Shown piece after piece: positions 55,773-64,000 of a stretch of DNA of 64,000 nucleotides (position 1 is the first letter of the stretch; every line of letters starts with the position of its first letter). The notes below the pieces were generated by a model, which ran no database searches, was not told the origin of the DNA, and saw nothing but the letters and a program-made list of their open reading frames with translations. The stretch comes from Caldithrix abyssi DSM 13497. Lineage in GTDB: Bacteria > Calditrichota > Calditrichia > Calditrichales > Calditrichaceae. The stretch covers positions 310,001 to 374,000 of the forward strand of contig NZ_CP018099.1 of NCBI RefSeq assembly GCF_001886815.1, given 5' to 3'. A program made the position numbers and the translations under genes.

Positions 55773-58535
55773 TTATTTATAGCCAAACAACACAGAATAA
55801 ATAATCAAGACAATAATCGTAATACCAATGGTTAAAAAGGTCATACCCATAAAAAAGATAAAACGTTCTTTTCTCTTATCGATTGAAGTTTTGACGACGA
55901 CCTTTTTTAATTTGTCCTGAGACTTTAAGTATTCATATTCAGCCGGCCGATCTTCCTTATATTCATCCACCGGAACCAGGCCGGTAAAGATCACTTTATC
56001 CATCGGAAAAGATTCTGGCCGTAAATGGGTGTTAAAAAAATGGATGGTGAAAATGAAGCCCACCGCTAATAAGGCTTCGTCGCTATGGATAATTCCGGCC
56101 ACGTTAATAAACCATCCCGGCAGAAAATGGGTAAAAAATTCAGGAAACCACAGCATCAACCCCGAAAGGCCAATGACCGCCACGCCCCAGAAAACAGCGA
56201 AATAATCAAATTTTTCCCAGTATGTCCAGCGCCCGTATTTTGGTCTTGGGCCCAGCCAGAGGAACCATTTAATGGTTGCAATAAAATCCTGCACATCTTT
56301 TTTGTTGAACATCATGGAATGAGGGCCGGTAATAAATTGCCAGAAATTTTTACCGCTGGCTTTCATCCGTTTGTAAATCAGGTACAAATGAACCAGGAAA
56401 TAGCCAAACGTAATAACGGCGCCGATTCTGTGTATTGTGCCGGCAACTTCAACGCCGCCGATTAAATCCGCCAAAAATTTAGCCCATGGCATTCCGGAAA
56501 ATTTGAGCATCATGCCGGTAACGGCCAGCGACAAAAAGCTTATAATAACAAACAGATGGGTAATGCGGTGCGAAAGGTCGAAACGTTTAATGTAATAATT
56601 TACCTTTTTATCCTGGTGCGCTTTTTTACGGCGTCGATAGTTTTCAATGGAGCGGGGGAGCCATAACAGCGTGTGCAAGCCAAAAAAGGAAAACACGCCG
56701 ATTAAAAGAAAGGTCATTGCCTTGTAAGTGTAATACAAATATGGGTATTTCGTGCGATCGTGGTGCGTGGCGTGCGTTAAATAACCGGTAAACCTTGCCG
56801 ACGCGTCTTCGTGACATTTCATGCAGGTTTTGGTAATATTATGGATGCTTAAACTCGAACGAGGATCGTCCGGCGGCAAAATATTATGCGCGGTATGGCA
56901 ATCGGAACACTTGGCCGCTTTTAAATAGCCCAGTTTATATGTTTTGCCATGCATGGTCTCCAGATAGGTCTCTGCAAGCTCTTTGTGGCAGGAGCCGCAT
57001 TGAGCGGTTACTTCTGTCATAAATTTATCTTTTCCCACAAACTGAATGGTATGTGAAGAGTGACAGGTTGTGCAGCTTGGCAAATTTTTGTTTTTATCAT
57101 TGCTTTTACCATGAATACTATTGGTAAATTCTTTGTAAATTCCCAGATGGCACTGGGAACAGGTGGCCGGAATATTGCGCGGGTTTACAGACGACTCTGG
57201 GTGTTTATGATTTAATATGTTGTGCGAGGTGTGGCAATCCGAACAAATGGCCGCCGGCAGTAAACCCTGTTTTTCCAGACGCTGCCCGTGGATACTTTTA
57301 GAATAGTCGGTCAGTACATTGTGTTGACTCAAAGTATCCATGGCCGCAATATTGCTGCCTGCGCGGTGGCAATCGCCGCACAGCCTGGGAATATTGGAGC
57401 GAAAGATCGGAGAATTTTCATCATTAGCGGAAAGAACCAGATGTGTGCCGTGGCAGGTTTTGCAATCGGGCGCTTCTTCCAGGCCCTTTTGTCTGGAAAT
57501 TCCGTGACCGCTGTGTTTATATTGTTCGCCCAGGTCAATATGGCAGCTGGCGCAATCTACCTTACCGGCCGTTTTACATGGGCGTTGTAAGCTTGCGTCC
57601 ACATCCGAATGGCATTTAACGCAGGGCACTTCCCGATGAACGGATTGTTTGATTTTCTCTTTATTAACATAGAGCGATACCTGCTGGCCATCCTCCTCTT
57701 TATGGATTTCTTTATTGCCGTGACAAAGCAGACAGGAGCGATCGGATAAACTTAATAGCAAAGATTCCTTTCGCGCTTTGTGCGGAATATGACAATCGGT
57801 ACAGGTTGGAATGGAAGAAGGATCATTGCGCCATTTTTCGCCCTTTATGACCTTAACATGAACATCTTCTATGCGGCTGTGACATTGGGTGCATGTTTTA
57901 GCGATGTTCTCCGGAGCAATGGACGAGCGCGGATCGGTATGAGGTAGGATTTGATGGGCATCGTGGCAGTCGGCGCAGGCCGCCGTTACAATCAGCCCCT
58001 TTTTAAACAAACCTTCGCCATGAATACTCTGGCTGTAATTTTCAAGGATATTGTGTTCGGGTATTTTGTAGATTCTGGCGACCGGCGCTCCTTCACGATG
58101 GCAACGTCCGCACAAAAGGGGAATATTCATTTTAAAAACCCTGGAACGCACATCCGTTTCAGGGTATATGTCATGTGTTCCATGGCACTCCCAGCAGGAG
58201 GGGGCATAACGATCACCCCGGGCAAATGCCTTGCCATGAAACCCGATGTCATATTTTTCCTGCTCGGTATCGTGGCAATCTCCGCAATGGGGCGAAGACA
58301 ACCTTTCTGGATGCGGAAATTCTTCAACATCGGCATCGGCATGACAACTAACACATTCCAGGTCGCCGTGTACTGACGTTGCAAAAATATTTTCATTTAC
58401 AAATAACGATACTTCTTCTCCGCCTCTTTCGGTGGTTAATTCCGGATCGGAATGACACTCAAGGCAAACGTCATTTTCTGCCAAAAGAGGATAGATAAAA
58501 AAGATAACAACTAAAAACAATATGTGTTTTTTCAC
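55773..58535 (-). CDS. 19-heme cytochrome c fused to a b-type membrane domain
   Basis: 920 residues. Signal peptide (ends PLLAEN), then 19 CXXCH heme sites I counted, the first CLECH, the last CMKCH; none is CXXCK, so there is no NrfA-type site. The sites fall in a duplicated pattern: hemes 1-8 and 9-16 repeat the same spacing and segments (VSLFVNENIF/VSLYVNKEKIK; PRSSIAPENIAKTC/ESSVNPRNIPATC), with three more after. Then four or five membrane helices (about residues 610-900) with His residues LSHRITH, TIHRIGAVITFG and IHFFNTH fit a cytochrome b561-like domain. Such a protein likely links the quinol pool to periplasmic electron carriers. Start GTG with CAGGGAA before it. Confidence 0.9.
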   Translation of the reverse strand: MKKHILFLVVIFFIYPLLAENDVCLECHSDPELTTERGGEEVSLFVNENIFATSVHGDLECVSCHADADVEEFPHPERLSSPHCGDCHDTEQEKYDIGFHGKAFARGDRYAPSCWECHGTHDIYPETDVRSRVFKMNIPLLCGRCHREGAPVARIYKIPEHNILENYSQSIHGEGLFKKGLIVTAACADCHDAHQILPHTDPRSSIAPENIAKTCTQCHSRIEDVHVKVIKGEKWRNDPSSIPTCTDCHIPHKARKESLLLSLSDRSCLLCHGNKEIHKEEDGQQVSLYVNKEKIKQSVHREVPCVKCHSDVDASLQRPCKTAGKVDCASCHIDLGEQYKHSGHGISRQKGLEEAPDCKTCHGTHLVLSANDENSPIFRSNIPRLCGDCHRAGSNIAAMDTLSQHNVLTDYSKSIHGQRLEKQGLLPAAICSDCHTSHNILNHKHPESSVNPRNIPATCSQCHLGIYKEFTNSIHGKSNDKNKNLPSCTTCHSSHTIQFVGKDKFMTEVTAQCGSCHKELAETYLETMHGKTYKLGYLKAAKCSDCHTAHNILPPDDPRSSLSIHNITKTCMKCHEDASARFTGYLTHATHHDRTKYPYLYYTYKAMTFLLIGVFSFFGLHTLLWLPRSIENYRRRKKAHQDKKVNYYIKRFDLSHRITHLFVIISFLSLAVTGMMLKFSGMPWAKFLADLIGGVEVAGTIHRIGAVITFGYFLVHLYLIYKRMKASGKNFWQFITGPHSMMFNKKDVQDFIATIKWFLWLGPRPKYGRWTYWEKFDYFAVFWGVAVIGLSGLMLWFPEFFTHFLPGWFINVAGIIHSDEALLAVGFIFTIHFFNTHLRPESFPMDKVIFTGLVPVDEYKEDRPAEYEYLKSQDKLKKVVVKTSIDKRKERFIFFMGMTFLTIGITIIVLIIYSVLFGYK

Positions 58536-58644
58536 TTCCCTGATACCCTTAAAATTTACTGCCCCTTATTTAGTTTAACAATCTGTGCATAAAATAACAA
58601 TATGATTTTGTGAATATGAAATAATTTTCATATTTCCCCTTCCC
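58536..58644. promoter_or_regulatory. Leader/promoter region of the 19-heme cytochrome gene
   Basis: About 109 bases, AT-rich, bounded by the terminator of the upstream gene. It must carry the promoter for the 19-heme gene, but I cannot pick a -10/-35 pair with confidence. No FNR or CRP box seen. Confidence 0.4.
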
Positions 58645-58683
58645 ATAAAAACAAACGCCTGCCAGATTCGCGTCTGACAGGCG
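58645..58683 (-). terminator. Terminator after the 11-heme cytochrome gene
   Basis: On the minus strand, stem CGCCTGTCAGA / TCTGGCAGGCG (one mismatch in 11) with a CGCGAA loop, followed by TTTGTTTTT. It separates the 11-heme from the 19-heme unit, so the two genes are probably transcribed separately. Confidence 0.85.
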
Positions 58684-58746
58684 CCTGTTATTGTTTTGCA
58701 AAAGTTGTCGGTTAAACTGTTTCTTGCTCTTTACTTGACGAGCTGG

Positions 58747-60696
58747 TTAAGAATCATTCTTTTTGATCGCCTTTTTATTATACTTTTCTTTTCTTTCTTT
58801 TATTATTCTTTCGTATTCAAGCGGATGGTGATGTTTTAATTCTTCCAGCGATATTTTACCGTCAACCCAGGTTACGTTCATGGGATAAACATCTGGATGA
58901 TAGATCACGAAAAACCAGTGCCAGACTAAAATAGCCAGCGACGCCAGCCAGGCTTCGTAATAATGCACGATTTCTGCGGCTTCGAAAAACCAGTTTGGTA
59001 AAAAGCGGGCGAAAAACTCCGGGAACCACAGCATAAATCCGGTGGCGCCCATAATGATCACACCCCAGATCAGGGCAAGGTATTCGGCTTTTTCTGTGTA
59101 GTCGAAGCGGTCATATTTCGGCTTTTCTTTGCTCAGGCCCAGATAGAATTTCATATTTTGCCAGAAATCTGTCAGATCTTTTCTGGTTGGCATCAGGGCC
59201 ATGATTTCTTCTCTGCCCTTTCTGGAAAAGATAAAATATCCAGCCTGAATTAAAGAAATAACCAGCATGATTATCGCTGCAATGCGGTGCAGGGTGCTTC
59301 GTATGACCTCATCCATGCCCATCCCGTAGAGCGCCCGCACCCAATAGGCATCGGGGAACTTGAGGGCAAAGCCGGTAACCACAAGAGTACCAAAGCTTAA
59401 AATCAGCAGCAGATGTTGATACACTTCAAAGGTCTGAAAACGGGGCACCAGTTCGCTGTACTTTTTGGCGCGACGTTTTTGGCGGATATGATACACGACT
59501 ATCAGTAGATTATGTAAGATCATTCCACCGATCACAATGAAAATCATCCATTTGTAAAATGCTCTTAAAAGATAAGCGATGTAGTTTCTATCTTTTAGAC
59601 CGATCGGATGGACTTCTATTTGGGCGAATTCCGGAGTTACATTGCTGTGGCATTGGCTGCAGGTGTTTACCAGATTTTTTGGATTGGTGGTGGCCAGAGT
59701 ATCATGCGAATCACGGATGGAATGGGTTTCGTGGCAGCTGGTGCAGGTTGCCGCCCGGGGCGATCCTTTTAAAACAGCCAGGCCGTGATAGGTGCGAAAA
59801 TAAGACTCGAACCGCCGGTAATCCAGGCCAAAACGTTCCATTAGTCGCTCGGAAGAATGGCAGCCGGCGCAAACTTTTGTGGCCTCCAATTCCGGATGTT
59901 CAAAGGGGCTGCCGTTCGTATAGCTCTGAATATTATGCTCTCCGTGGCAATCGGTGCAATTGGGCGATTCATGATGACCGCGTTTTAATGAAATCCAGTG
60001 TATGCTCTGCGTGTATTCTTCAGCTTCAGCATCGTGACACGTGCCGCAAGTTTCAGGAATGTTCAGCTCGCTTAAGTTGGAATTGGGATCTATGGCTGGT
60101 TTGATATCATGGCTGCCATGACAGGTAATACAGCTGGCCACATTGGCCTCAGGGTCTTCGGCAAAAATTCGGCCGTGAACACTTTCGGCATAAAGTTCCA
60201 CGGGGTCCATTCTCTTGTGCCCAAACTGGCGCATGACCTCTGTATTGGAATGGCAGCTTGCACATGTTTTTAACAGGTTTTTTCCATAGACTTTGGAGCT
60301 GGAATCTACAGCCGAGCGTATGTTGTGCGTTCCATGGCAGTCCCAACAGGTGGCGGCAATTTGAATTCCCTGTTTTCTGCCCAGGCCATGGATACTCTGT
60401 TCATATTCTTCATAAACATCCTCATGGCAGTTTGCGCAGGTGGGCTCGCCCAGCGGCACATCATCCGGATGGTCTTCGCCCACGGCGTGGCAGTCCGTAC
60501 ATTGAAAATCTGCATGAACAGAGCCCTGAAGATGTGCCGAATCGACGAAAAGTGAGACCTCAACCGTGTCGTTAACAACCCTGGTTAATTCAGGATCAGA
60601 ATGACACTCCATGCAGGTTTCATTATCCATCTGCGCATAAAGCAATCCGCAAAAGGTCAACAAAATCCATAACCATAAAACTTTTTTGACGTTCAT
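58747..60696 (-). CDS. 11-heme cytochrome c fused to a b-type membrane domain
   Basis: About 649 residues, a shorter paralogue of the 19-heme protein. Signal peptide ends LLYAQ; 11 CXXCH sites (first CMECH, last CSQCH). The opening CHSDPEL..EVSLFVDS..SVHADFQCTDCH matches that of the 19-heme protein, so both share an ancestral module. Then membrane helices with STLHRIAAIIMLVI and IWGVIIMGATGFMLWFPEFF and a HYYEAWLASLAILVWHWFFVIYH segment with His ligands. ATG 60696, with AGGAG ten bases upstream, is preferred to the TTG at 60702. Probably a quinol-linked electron carrier, reducing or oxidising the periplasmic cytochromes nearby. Confidence 0.9.
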   Translation of the reverse strand: MNVKKVLWLWILLTFCGLLYAQMDNETCMECHSDPELTRVVNDTVEVSLFVDSAHLQGSVHADFQCTDCHAVGEDHPDDVPLGEPTCANCHEDVYEEYEQSIHGLGRKQGIQIAATCWDCHGTHNIRSAVDSSSKVYGKNLLKTCASCHSNTEVMRQFGHKRMDPVELYAESVHGRIFAEDPEANVASCITCHGSHDIKPAIDPNSNLSELNIPETCGTCHDAEAEEYTQSIHWISLKRGHHESPNCTDCHGEHNIQSYTNGSPFEHPELEATKVCAGCHSSERLMERFGLDYRRFESYFRTYHGLAVLKGSPRAATCTSCHETHSIRDSHDTLATTNPKNLVNTCSQCHSNVTPEFAQIEVHPIGLKDRNYIAYLLRAFYKWMIFIVIGGMILHNLLIVVYHIRQKRRAKKYSELVPRFQTFEVYQHLLLILSFGTLVVTGFALKFPDAYWVRALYGMGMDEVIRSTLHRIAAIIMLVISLIQAGYFIFSRKGREEIMALMPTRKDLTDFWQNMKFYLGLSKEKPKYDRFDYTEKAEYLALIWGVIIMGATGFMLWFPEFFARFLPNWFFEAAEIVHYYEAWLASLAILVWHWFFVIYHPDVYPMNVTWVDGKISLEELKHHHPLEYERIIKERKEKYNKKAIKKNDS

Positions 60697-60702
60697 TAAC
60701 AA

Positions 60703-61405
60703 ATCTCTCCTATGTTTTAATCACCTACCCTGAGCGATTGATAATTGGAATGGTGCGCCATTGGACGCATAACATATAGTTTATACGAGGGATACGAAAA
60801 ATACATAACGAACACCTTTTTTACCCGAGACCTTAGGTATAATATTCACAAAAATATAGTTCAAAGCAAGCCAAAATTTCTAAATTAAATATACTCTTCT
60901 CTTCCAGCTCTGGTTACAATGTTTGTGTTGGCAATTATACTAACCTGTTTTTCTCCATTATGTCTGTTTTAATTCACTCGATTAAATTTTGCTCGTTTTA
61001 AACCAGTGCTGCGCACGCTTTACATATTTTAGAAAAAAACGCCTCTCGATTTACCAGCCGTTCATGCAACTTTTTCAGAAGTTTTGTTGACGTAAAAAAT
61101 AACCGGAACCTTCAGGGAAATGATTGTGGCTTTTGAAGCCCGGGCAGCCTCAACATCTCATTAATCTTCACCGAATCGCGATTAATCTTTTTTGCTGAAA
61201 TTCTGAGCCGCCAACGTCAAATTAAAGACAAAAAATCTATTAAGAGTATTTTATAAACTGCAGAATGATTGCCAGGCCTCACGCAAAAAAATACAGACCT
61301 TTTGTAAAACAGGGCAAAACCAAATCGAAAATTTGATCTAAACCCTGCCCGGATGTAATGAAATCTAAAACGATTCAGATTTTAATACATTTTTTCGATG
61401 AAAAA
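60703..61405. other. Long gene-free stretch with a terminator and upstream region
   Basis: About 700 bases. The right part (61304-61347) holds a terminator for the 4-heme gene. The left part, next to the 11-heme start, should contain its promoter; AGGAGAG is the only clear signal. No small ORF with a good ribosome site, RNA gene or repeat was found. The length is unusual for this otherwise compact region and leaves room for a small RNA. Confidence 0.6.
61304..61347 (-). terminator. Terminator after the 4-heme lipoprotein gene
   Basis: On the minus strand, outer stem CAGGG / CCCTG and an inner stem ATCAAAT / ATTTGG-like, around TTTC, then TTTTAC. Less perfect than the others but placed 60 bases after the stop. 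Confidence 0.55.
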
Positions 61406-61804
61406 TCAGTTCCCTCCAATATGACAATTGGCGCAAGGCGTGGCCTGGTCGTTTTGACCATCATGACAGTTGTTGCAGGTTAACAGGCCTTCGTTTTGTT
61501 TTACAAAGGCGCCGTGGTTTTCGGCGCTTTTAAAATCGAGCCAGTAAGCGGGGTGTGGATAGCTGATCGGCCGGTCTTGTTTGTTGTGGCAGTCAATGCA
61601 AAAGCTTTGATTGGCGGACAAATCCTGACCGTGGCAGGAAATACAGCTAACTGCGCCTGCGGCAACCACTTTAAAAGCATGAAACTCTTCGGCCTGTGGA
61701 TTTGCCCAATCCGCAGGGTGCGCTTTATTTTCTATCGGGGTTTCCATTTTGGCGCAAGCCAGGAAAAATAATCCCACACTGGCTATGAGTAATATTTTTT
61801 TCAT
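61406..61804 (-). CDS. Small 4-heme cytochrome c lipoprotein
   Basis: 132 residues. Signal with lipobox FFLACAK, so the cysteine at about residue 17 would be lipidated and tether the protein to a membrane. Four CXXCH heme sites: CISCH, CIDCH, CNNCH and CANCH. It is 28 bases after the 12-heme gene on the same strand, so both are likely co-transcribed with the barrel gene. Possible role: outer- or inner-membrane-tethered relay between large cytochromes. ATG follows GGTAGGGA. Confidence 0.85.
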   Translation of the reverse strand: MKKILLIASVGLFFLACAKMETPIENKAHPADWANPQAEEFHAFKVVAAGAVSCISCHGQDLSANQSFCIDCHNKQDRPISYPHPAYWLDFKSAENHGAFVKQNEGLLTCNNCHDGQNDQATPCANCHIGGN

Positions 61805-61832
61805 CAGTCGGTCCCTACCTTTTTCTCACCCA

Positions 61833-62729
61833 TTAATTTCCATGACAGGTCATACACACCACGTCGGCATAAGCGTCGTTGTGGCAGCTCATACACGCAT
61901 CAAAATCGATCTGCGCCTCGCGAACATGTTCGCCCCCATCGCCGGCAATGCGATTGGCCCAAGTAGGCAGGGCATGGTTTTGGGGCATTACCCGTTCCGA
62001 GCGATGGCAGTCAACACAAAAGGCCTGCTCCTGATGACAGGTCAGGCAGTTTTCTTTATTGCCTTTGGCCATCAGCCCGTGCGTGTAGCGGTAGTTCAGG
62101 GGATGCGCCTGCCGATTAAGATTGTCGCCTTCATGACAGTCGCTGCAGTAGGTTGGTTGATGGCAGTGTTCGCATGAATTTTCGTCCATTTGCTGAACCA
62201 GGCCATGATCTTTACGCCAGTTGAGCTGGTGAGTGGCCGGCAAAAAGTTTAGCGATGGTTCGTGGCAGGTAAAACATTTCGATTGGCTTTCCACCACATC
62301 GGCTCCCACATGACAGGCATTGCATTTTTCCTTTGTCGGAAGATGAAAGTCCTGCGTGGTTTTCGCTGTTTCCACGCCTTTATGGCAGGTTAAACAATTG
62401 TTTCCTTCTTTATCCACGTGCAGTTTGTGCGGAAAGCGACTGTTAAATCCTTCCAGACGTCTGGCGATAGCAGGCTCGTCGGCATTGGTATGGCAGGCGG
62501 AGCAGGGAGTTTCTTCTTCATCGTGGCAGCTGTAACAGGTTTGCATCTCCGGCATTAGCACGTCCTGCCAGTTTTCACTTTCTATCGCTTTGCCATGGCA
62601 ATCCAGACAAGCAATCTCCTGTTGCTGCACATGAAGCTGATGCGAAAAAATAATCTGATCTTCCTGTGCCAGGGCTGAAGAAACAAGCAGAAAAAAACAA
62701 ACAACTAAAAATGGTTTCAACTTTTGCAT
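61833..62729 (-). CDS. 12-heme periplasmic or surface cytochrome c
   Basis: About 298 residues with a signal peptide (ends SSALAQ) and 12 CXXCH sites, roughly one heme per 25 residues, as in the MtrA/DmsE and cytochrome c7-like groups. Class III-type His pairs accompany the sites (SHQLHVQQQEIACLDCH, PHKLHVDKEGNNCLTCH). No membrane anchor. The GTG at 62738 starts a frame, but ATG 62729 is more likely since AAAGGTGA is five bases upstream. It follows the barrel gene, whose stop is 14 bases away, so it is well placed as a heme wire inside or next to a porin. The porin-cytochrome reading is inferred. Confidence 0.88.
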   Translation of the reverse strand: MQKLKPFLVVCFFLLVSSALAQEDQIIFSHQLHVQQQEIACLDCHGKAIESENWQDVLMPEMQTCYSCHDEEETPCSACHTNADEPAIARRLEGFNSRFPHKLHVDKEGNNCLTCHKGVETAKTTQDFHLPTKEKCNACHVGADVVESQSKCFTCHEPSLNFLPATHQLNWRKDHGLVQQMDENSCEHCHQPTYCSDCHEGDNLNRQAHPLNYRYTHGLMAKGNKENCLTCHQEQAFCVDCHRSERVMPQNHALPTWANRIAGDGGEHVREAQIDFDACMSCHNDAYADVVCMTCHGN

Positions 62730-62743
62730 GATATTCACCTTTT

Positions 62744-63958
62744 TTACCAGACAAAACTAATATGGTTTAAGACGCGTTGATCCGATTTGAAATCTGCATT
62801 TTGCAGCCACTGGTATTCCAGTTGAATGTTCCAGTGTTTTAAAAAGCGGTAGCTCAGGCCCACCGCATTGGCCAGTTGATTTTCGTAATCGTAGCGTTTT
62901 TCGAATCGATAGCGCGTGTAATCAATGCTCAAATTAAGCGTTAACTCCCGCATTATCCGATAGCGGTAATTAAACAGCGCTCCCATCTGGTCGCCCAGAT
63001 CGCCCGTTTCGTAAACCAGTCCAAAGCTGCCGTGACGATCCGAAAGCATGGCAATAAAACGATTTCCATAGCCTTCTTTTAGCTGCACGCCCTGCATCAT
63101 GCCGGTAATGGCATATTGATCAGTAAGTTGATAAACCACATTGAAGCCGCTTAACAAATAGCGATCAACCTCAAAGATCTGAAAATAAGAAGTATTGTAA
63201 ATTTGCGGATATTGTTGTTTAACATAAGCGTTGATTAACAATTTTGGGCTAAACTGGTAGCGGGCCGAAAGGTACAAACGGTGCAGGCGGCTGTTTACCA
63301 GGTCGTAGTGCGCCTGGGTTAACACCAACAAATGTTTAATGCTGTAGTTGCTGAAATTAATTCCGGCCAGTTGCCATTGGGTTTCGCTTTGCGCGTTTTT
63401 TTGCAGGTACACCAGGCTGATATTGCTTTTAAACATTCTTTTAAACTTTAACTGCGTGCCAAAAACGGCGGCTTCATCCACGGCATAAACTTTAGCCGCG
63501 CGCAGCAAGTGCGTTTCCACCCCGCCGTAAACCTGCCATTCGAACCACTTTAAGGGTTTAATATTCAGATTTAATCCGTCCAGGCTGCCCAGGGTAACTC
63601 CTGGATGTAAAAATTGACGACCGATTTCAAGATCAATCATGTTAAATAAATTTTTCTTGGAAACGGACAGGCGATAGGCTCTAAATCGTTTAACGTTGTC
63701 CAGCTCGCTGTCGGCCAGGTCGGTCAGGGCGCGGCCGGCCAGATGTAATTGCCAGCCTCCCAGTTGATTAAAGATCACATTGGCGCTCAGCGTTTGATAA
63801 AGTCGCGTGTGCAGTTCGGTTTTGTCGGAGCCAATCTCTTCTGGCGCGCTGTAGGCATAAACCGAGTTTCGCATATAGCCATTGAACTCCACGCCCTGAG
63901 CAATGGTACAGCTGATTCCCGCTAACAAAAGGCTAATTCCCAGCATACACTTTTTCAT
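62744..63958 (-). CDS. Outer-membrane beta-barrel protein, first gene of the cytochrome operon
   Basis: 404 residues. Signal peptide (about 1-20, ends TIAQ), then alternating-residue barrel strands with many aromatic girdle residues (FNGYMRNSVYAYS, DLEIGRQFLHPG, LSARYQFSPKLLINAYVKQ) and a C-terminal aromatic end (HISFVW). I do not see an MtrB/PioB N-terminal CXXC motif. It heads an operon with the 12-heme and 4-heme cytochromes, 14 and 28 bases apart. Porin and multiheme cytochromes coded together are typical of outer-membrane electron conduits; another view is a plain porin for an anion used in respiration. Upstream 42 bases hold GAGAG and the window end. Confidence 0.75.
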   Translation of the reverse strand: MKKCMLGISLLLAGISCTIAQGVEFNGYMRNSVYAYSAPEEIGSDKTELHTRLYQTLSANVIFNQLGGWQLHLAGRALTDLADSELDNVKRFRAYRLSVSKKNLFNMIDLEIGRQFLHPGVTLGSLDGLNLNIKPLKWFEWQVYGGVETHLLRAAKVYAVDEAAVFGTQLKFKRMFKSNISLVYLQKNAQSETQWQLAGINFSNYSIKHLLVLTQAHYDLVNSRLHRLYLSARYQFSPKLLINAYVKQQYPQIYNTSYFQIFEVDRYLLSGFNVVYQLTDQYAITGMMQGVQLKEGYGNRFIAMLSDRHGSFGLVYETGDLGDQMGALFNYRYRIMRELTLNLSIDYTRYRFEKRYDYENQLANAVGLSYRFLKHWNIQLEYQWLQNADFKSDQRVLNHISFVW

Positions 63959-64000
63959 GGCAATCTCTCGCTTTGTTCATTCATTAAGAAAAAAGCGAAT

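Noticed and set aside
57888-57905. A possible nitrite reductase (NrfA) in the multiheme region
   Set aside because: No CXXCK active-site heme motif is present in any of the cytochromes; all sites are CXXCH.
1-64000. CRISPR arrays, tRNA or rRNA genes, intact IS transposases
   Set aside because: No regularly spaced direct repeats, cloverleaf or rRNA-like sequence, and no transposase motif were seen on reading; a tRNA scan would be needed to exclude a very diverged one.

Overview
The window reads as a piece of chromosome from a Gram-negative, probably thermophilic anaerobe of the Calditrichota (Caldithrix-like), or a near neighbour in the Ignavibacteria/KSB1 part of the tree. This placement is inferred. 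It rests on several secreted proteins ending in the type IX-like sorting domain with a YPNPFNP motif, a PorV/PorQ-family protein, a TonB-dependent receptor, futalosine-pathway-type MqnA/MqnD family protein, and large multiheme cytochromes c. There is no tRNA, rRNA, CRISPR array or intact transposase gene.

Layout. 1-7.2 kb: a 5'-truncated TonB-dependent receptor, an Fn3/sorting-domain protein, a PorV-like barrel and a TIG/propeller lipoprotein, which look like one outer-membrane operon. 7.3-16.3 kb: secreted or surface proteins with YPNPFNP C-termini (FG-GAP propeller, GHL10-type glycosidase, amidase with Ig-like domains) plus a TolB-like propeller; strong terminators lie at 9.95 and 16.25 kb. 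16.4-19.8 kb: a RecQ helicase fused to a phosphoribosyltransferase domain, followed by an atypical DprA/SMF protein, the best candidate for an unusual (possibly defence) system. 20.2-25.4 kb: thiolase, an enoyl-CoA hydratase fused to a decayed dehydrogenase domain, and EtfB/EtfA, i.e. fatty-acid beta-oxidation. 25.7-32.6 kb (minus strand): a GT-A-like protein of unknown role, an ABC exporter, a MacB-type permease and two MacA/HlyD adaptors. 32.9-48.4 kb: acetyl-CoA synthetase, MoxR ATPase, RlmN, a family 2 glycosyltransferase, a flippase-like membrane protein, a decayed SNase-like secreted protein, a radical SAM/SPASM protein, a DUF1893-like protein, a GT9 heptosyltransferase-like enzyme, a large unknown protein, TsaC, an EamA transporter and an MBL hydrolase. 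48.8-55.3 kb: an acyl-CoA ligase, a 1291-residue hybrid sensor kinase and an MqnA/MqnD family protein. 55.7-64.0 kb (minus strand): an outer-membrane barrel, a 12-heme and a 4-heme cytochrome in one operon, then two membrane cytochromes with 11 and 19 c-heme sites each joined to a b-type membrane domain; together these could carry electrons between the quinone pool and the outer membrane.

Non-coding structure is rich: a two-hairpin dispersed repeat in two inverted copies (20.0 and 41.8 kb), a 182-bp MITE-like element (55.4 kb), a third dispersed repeat (34.9 kb), and clear hairpin terminators after several operons. All family assignments come from motif recognition by eye; no database search was run.
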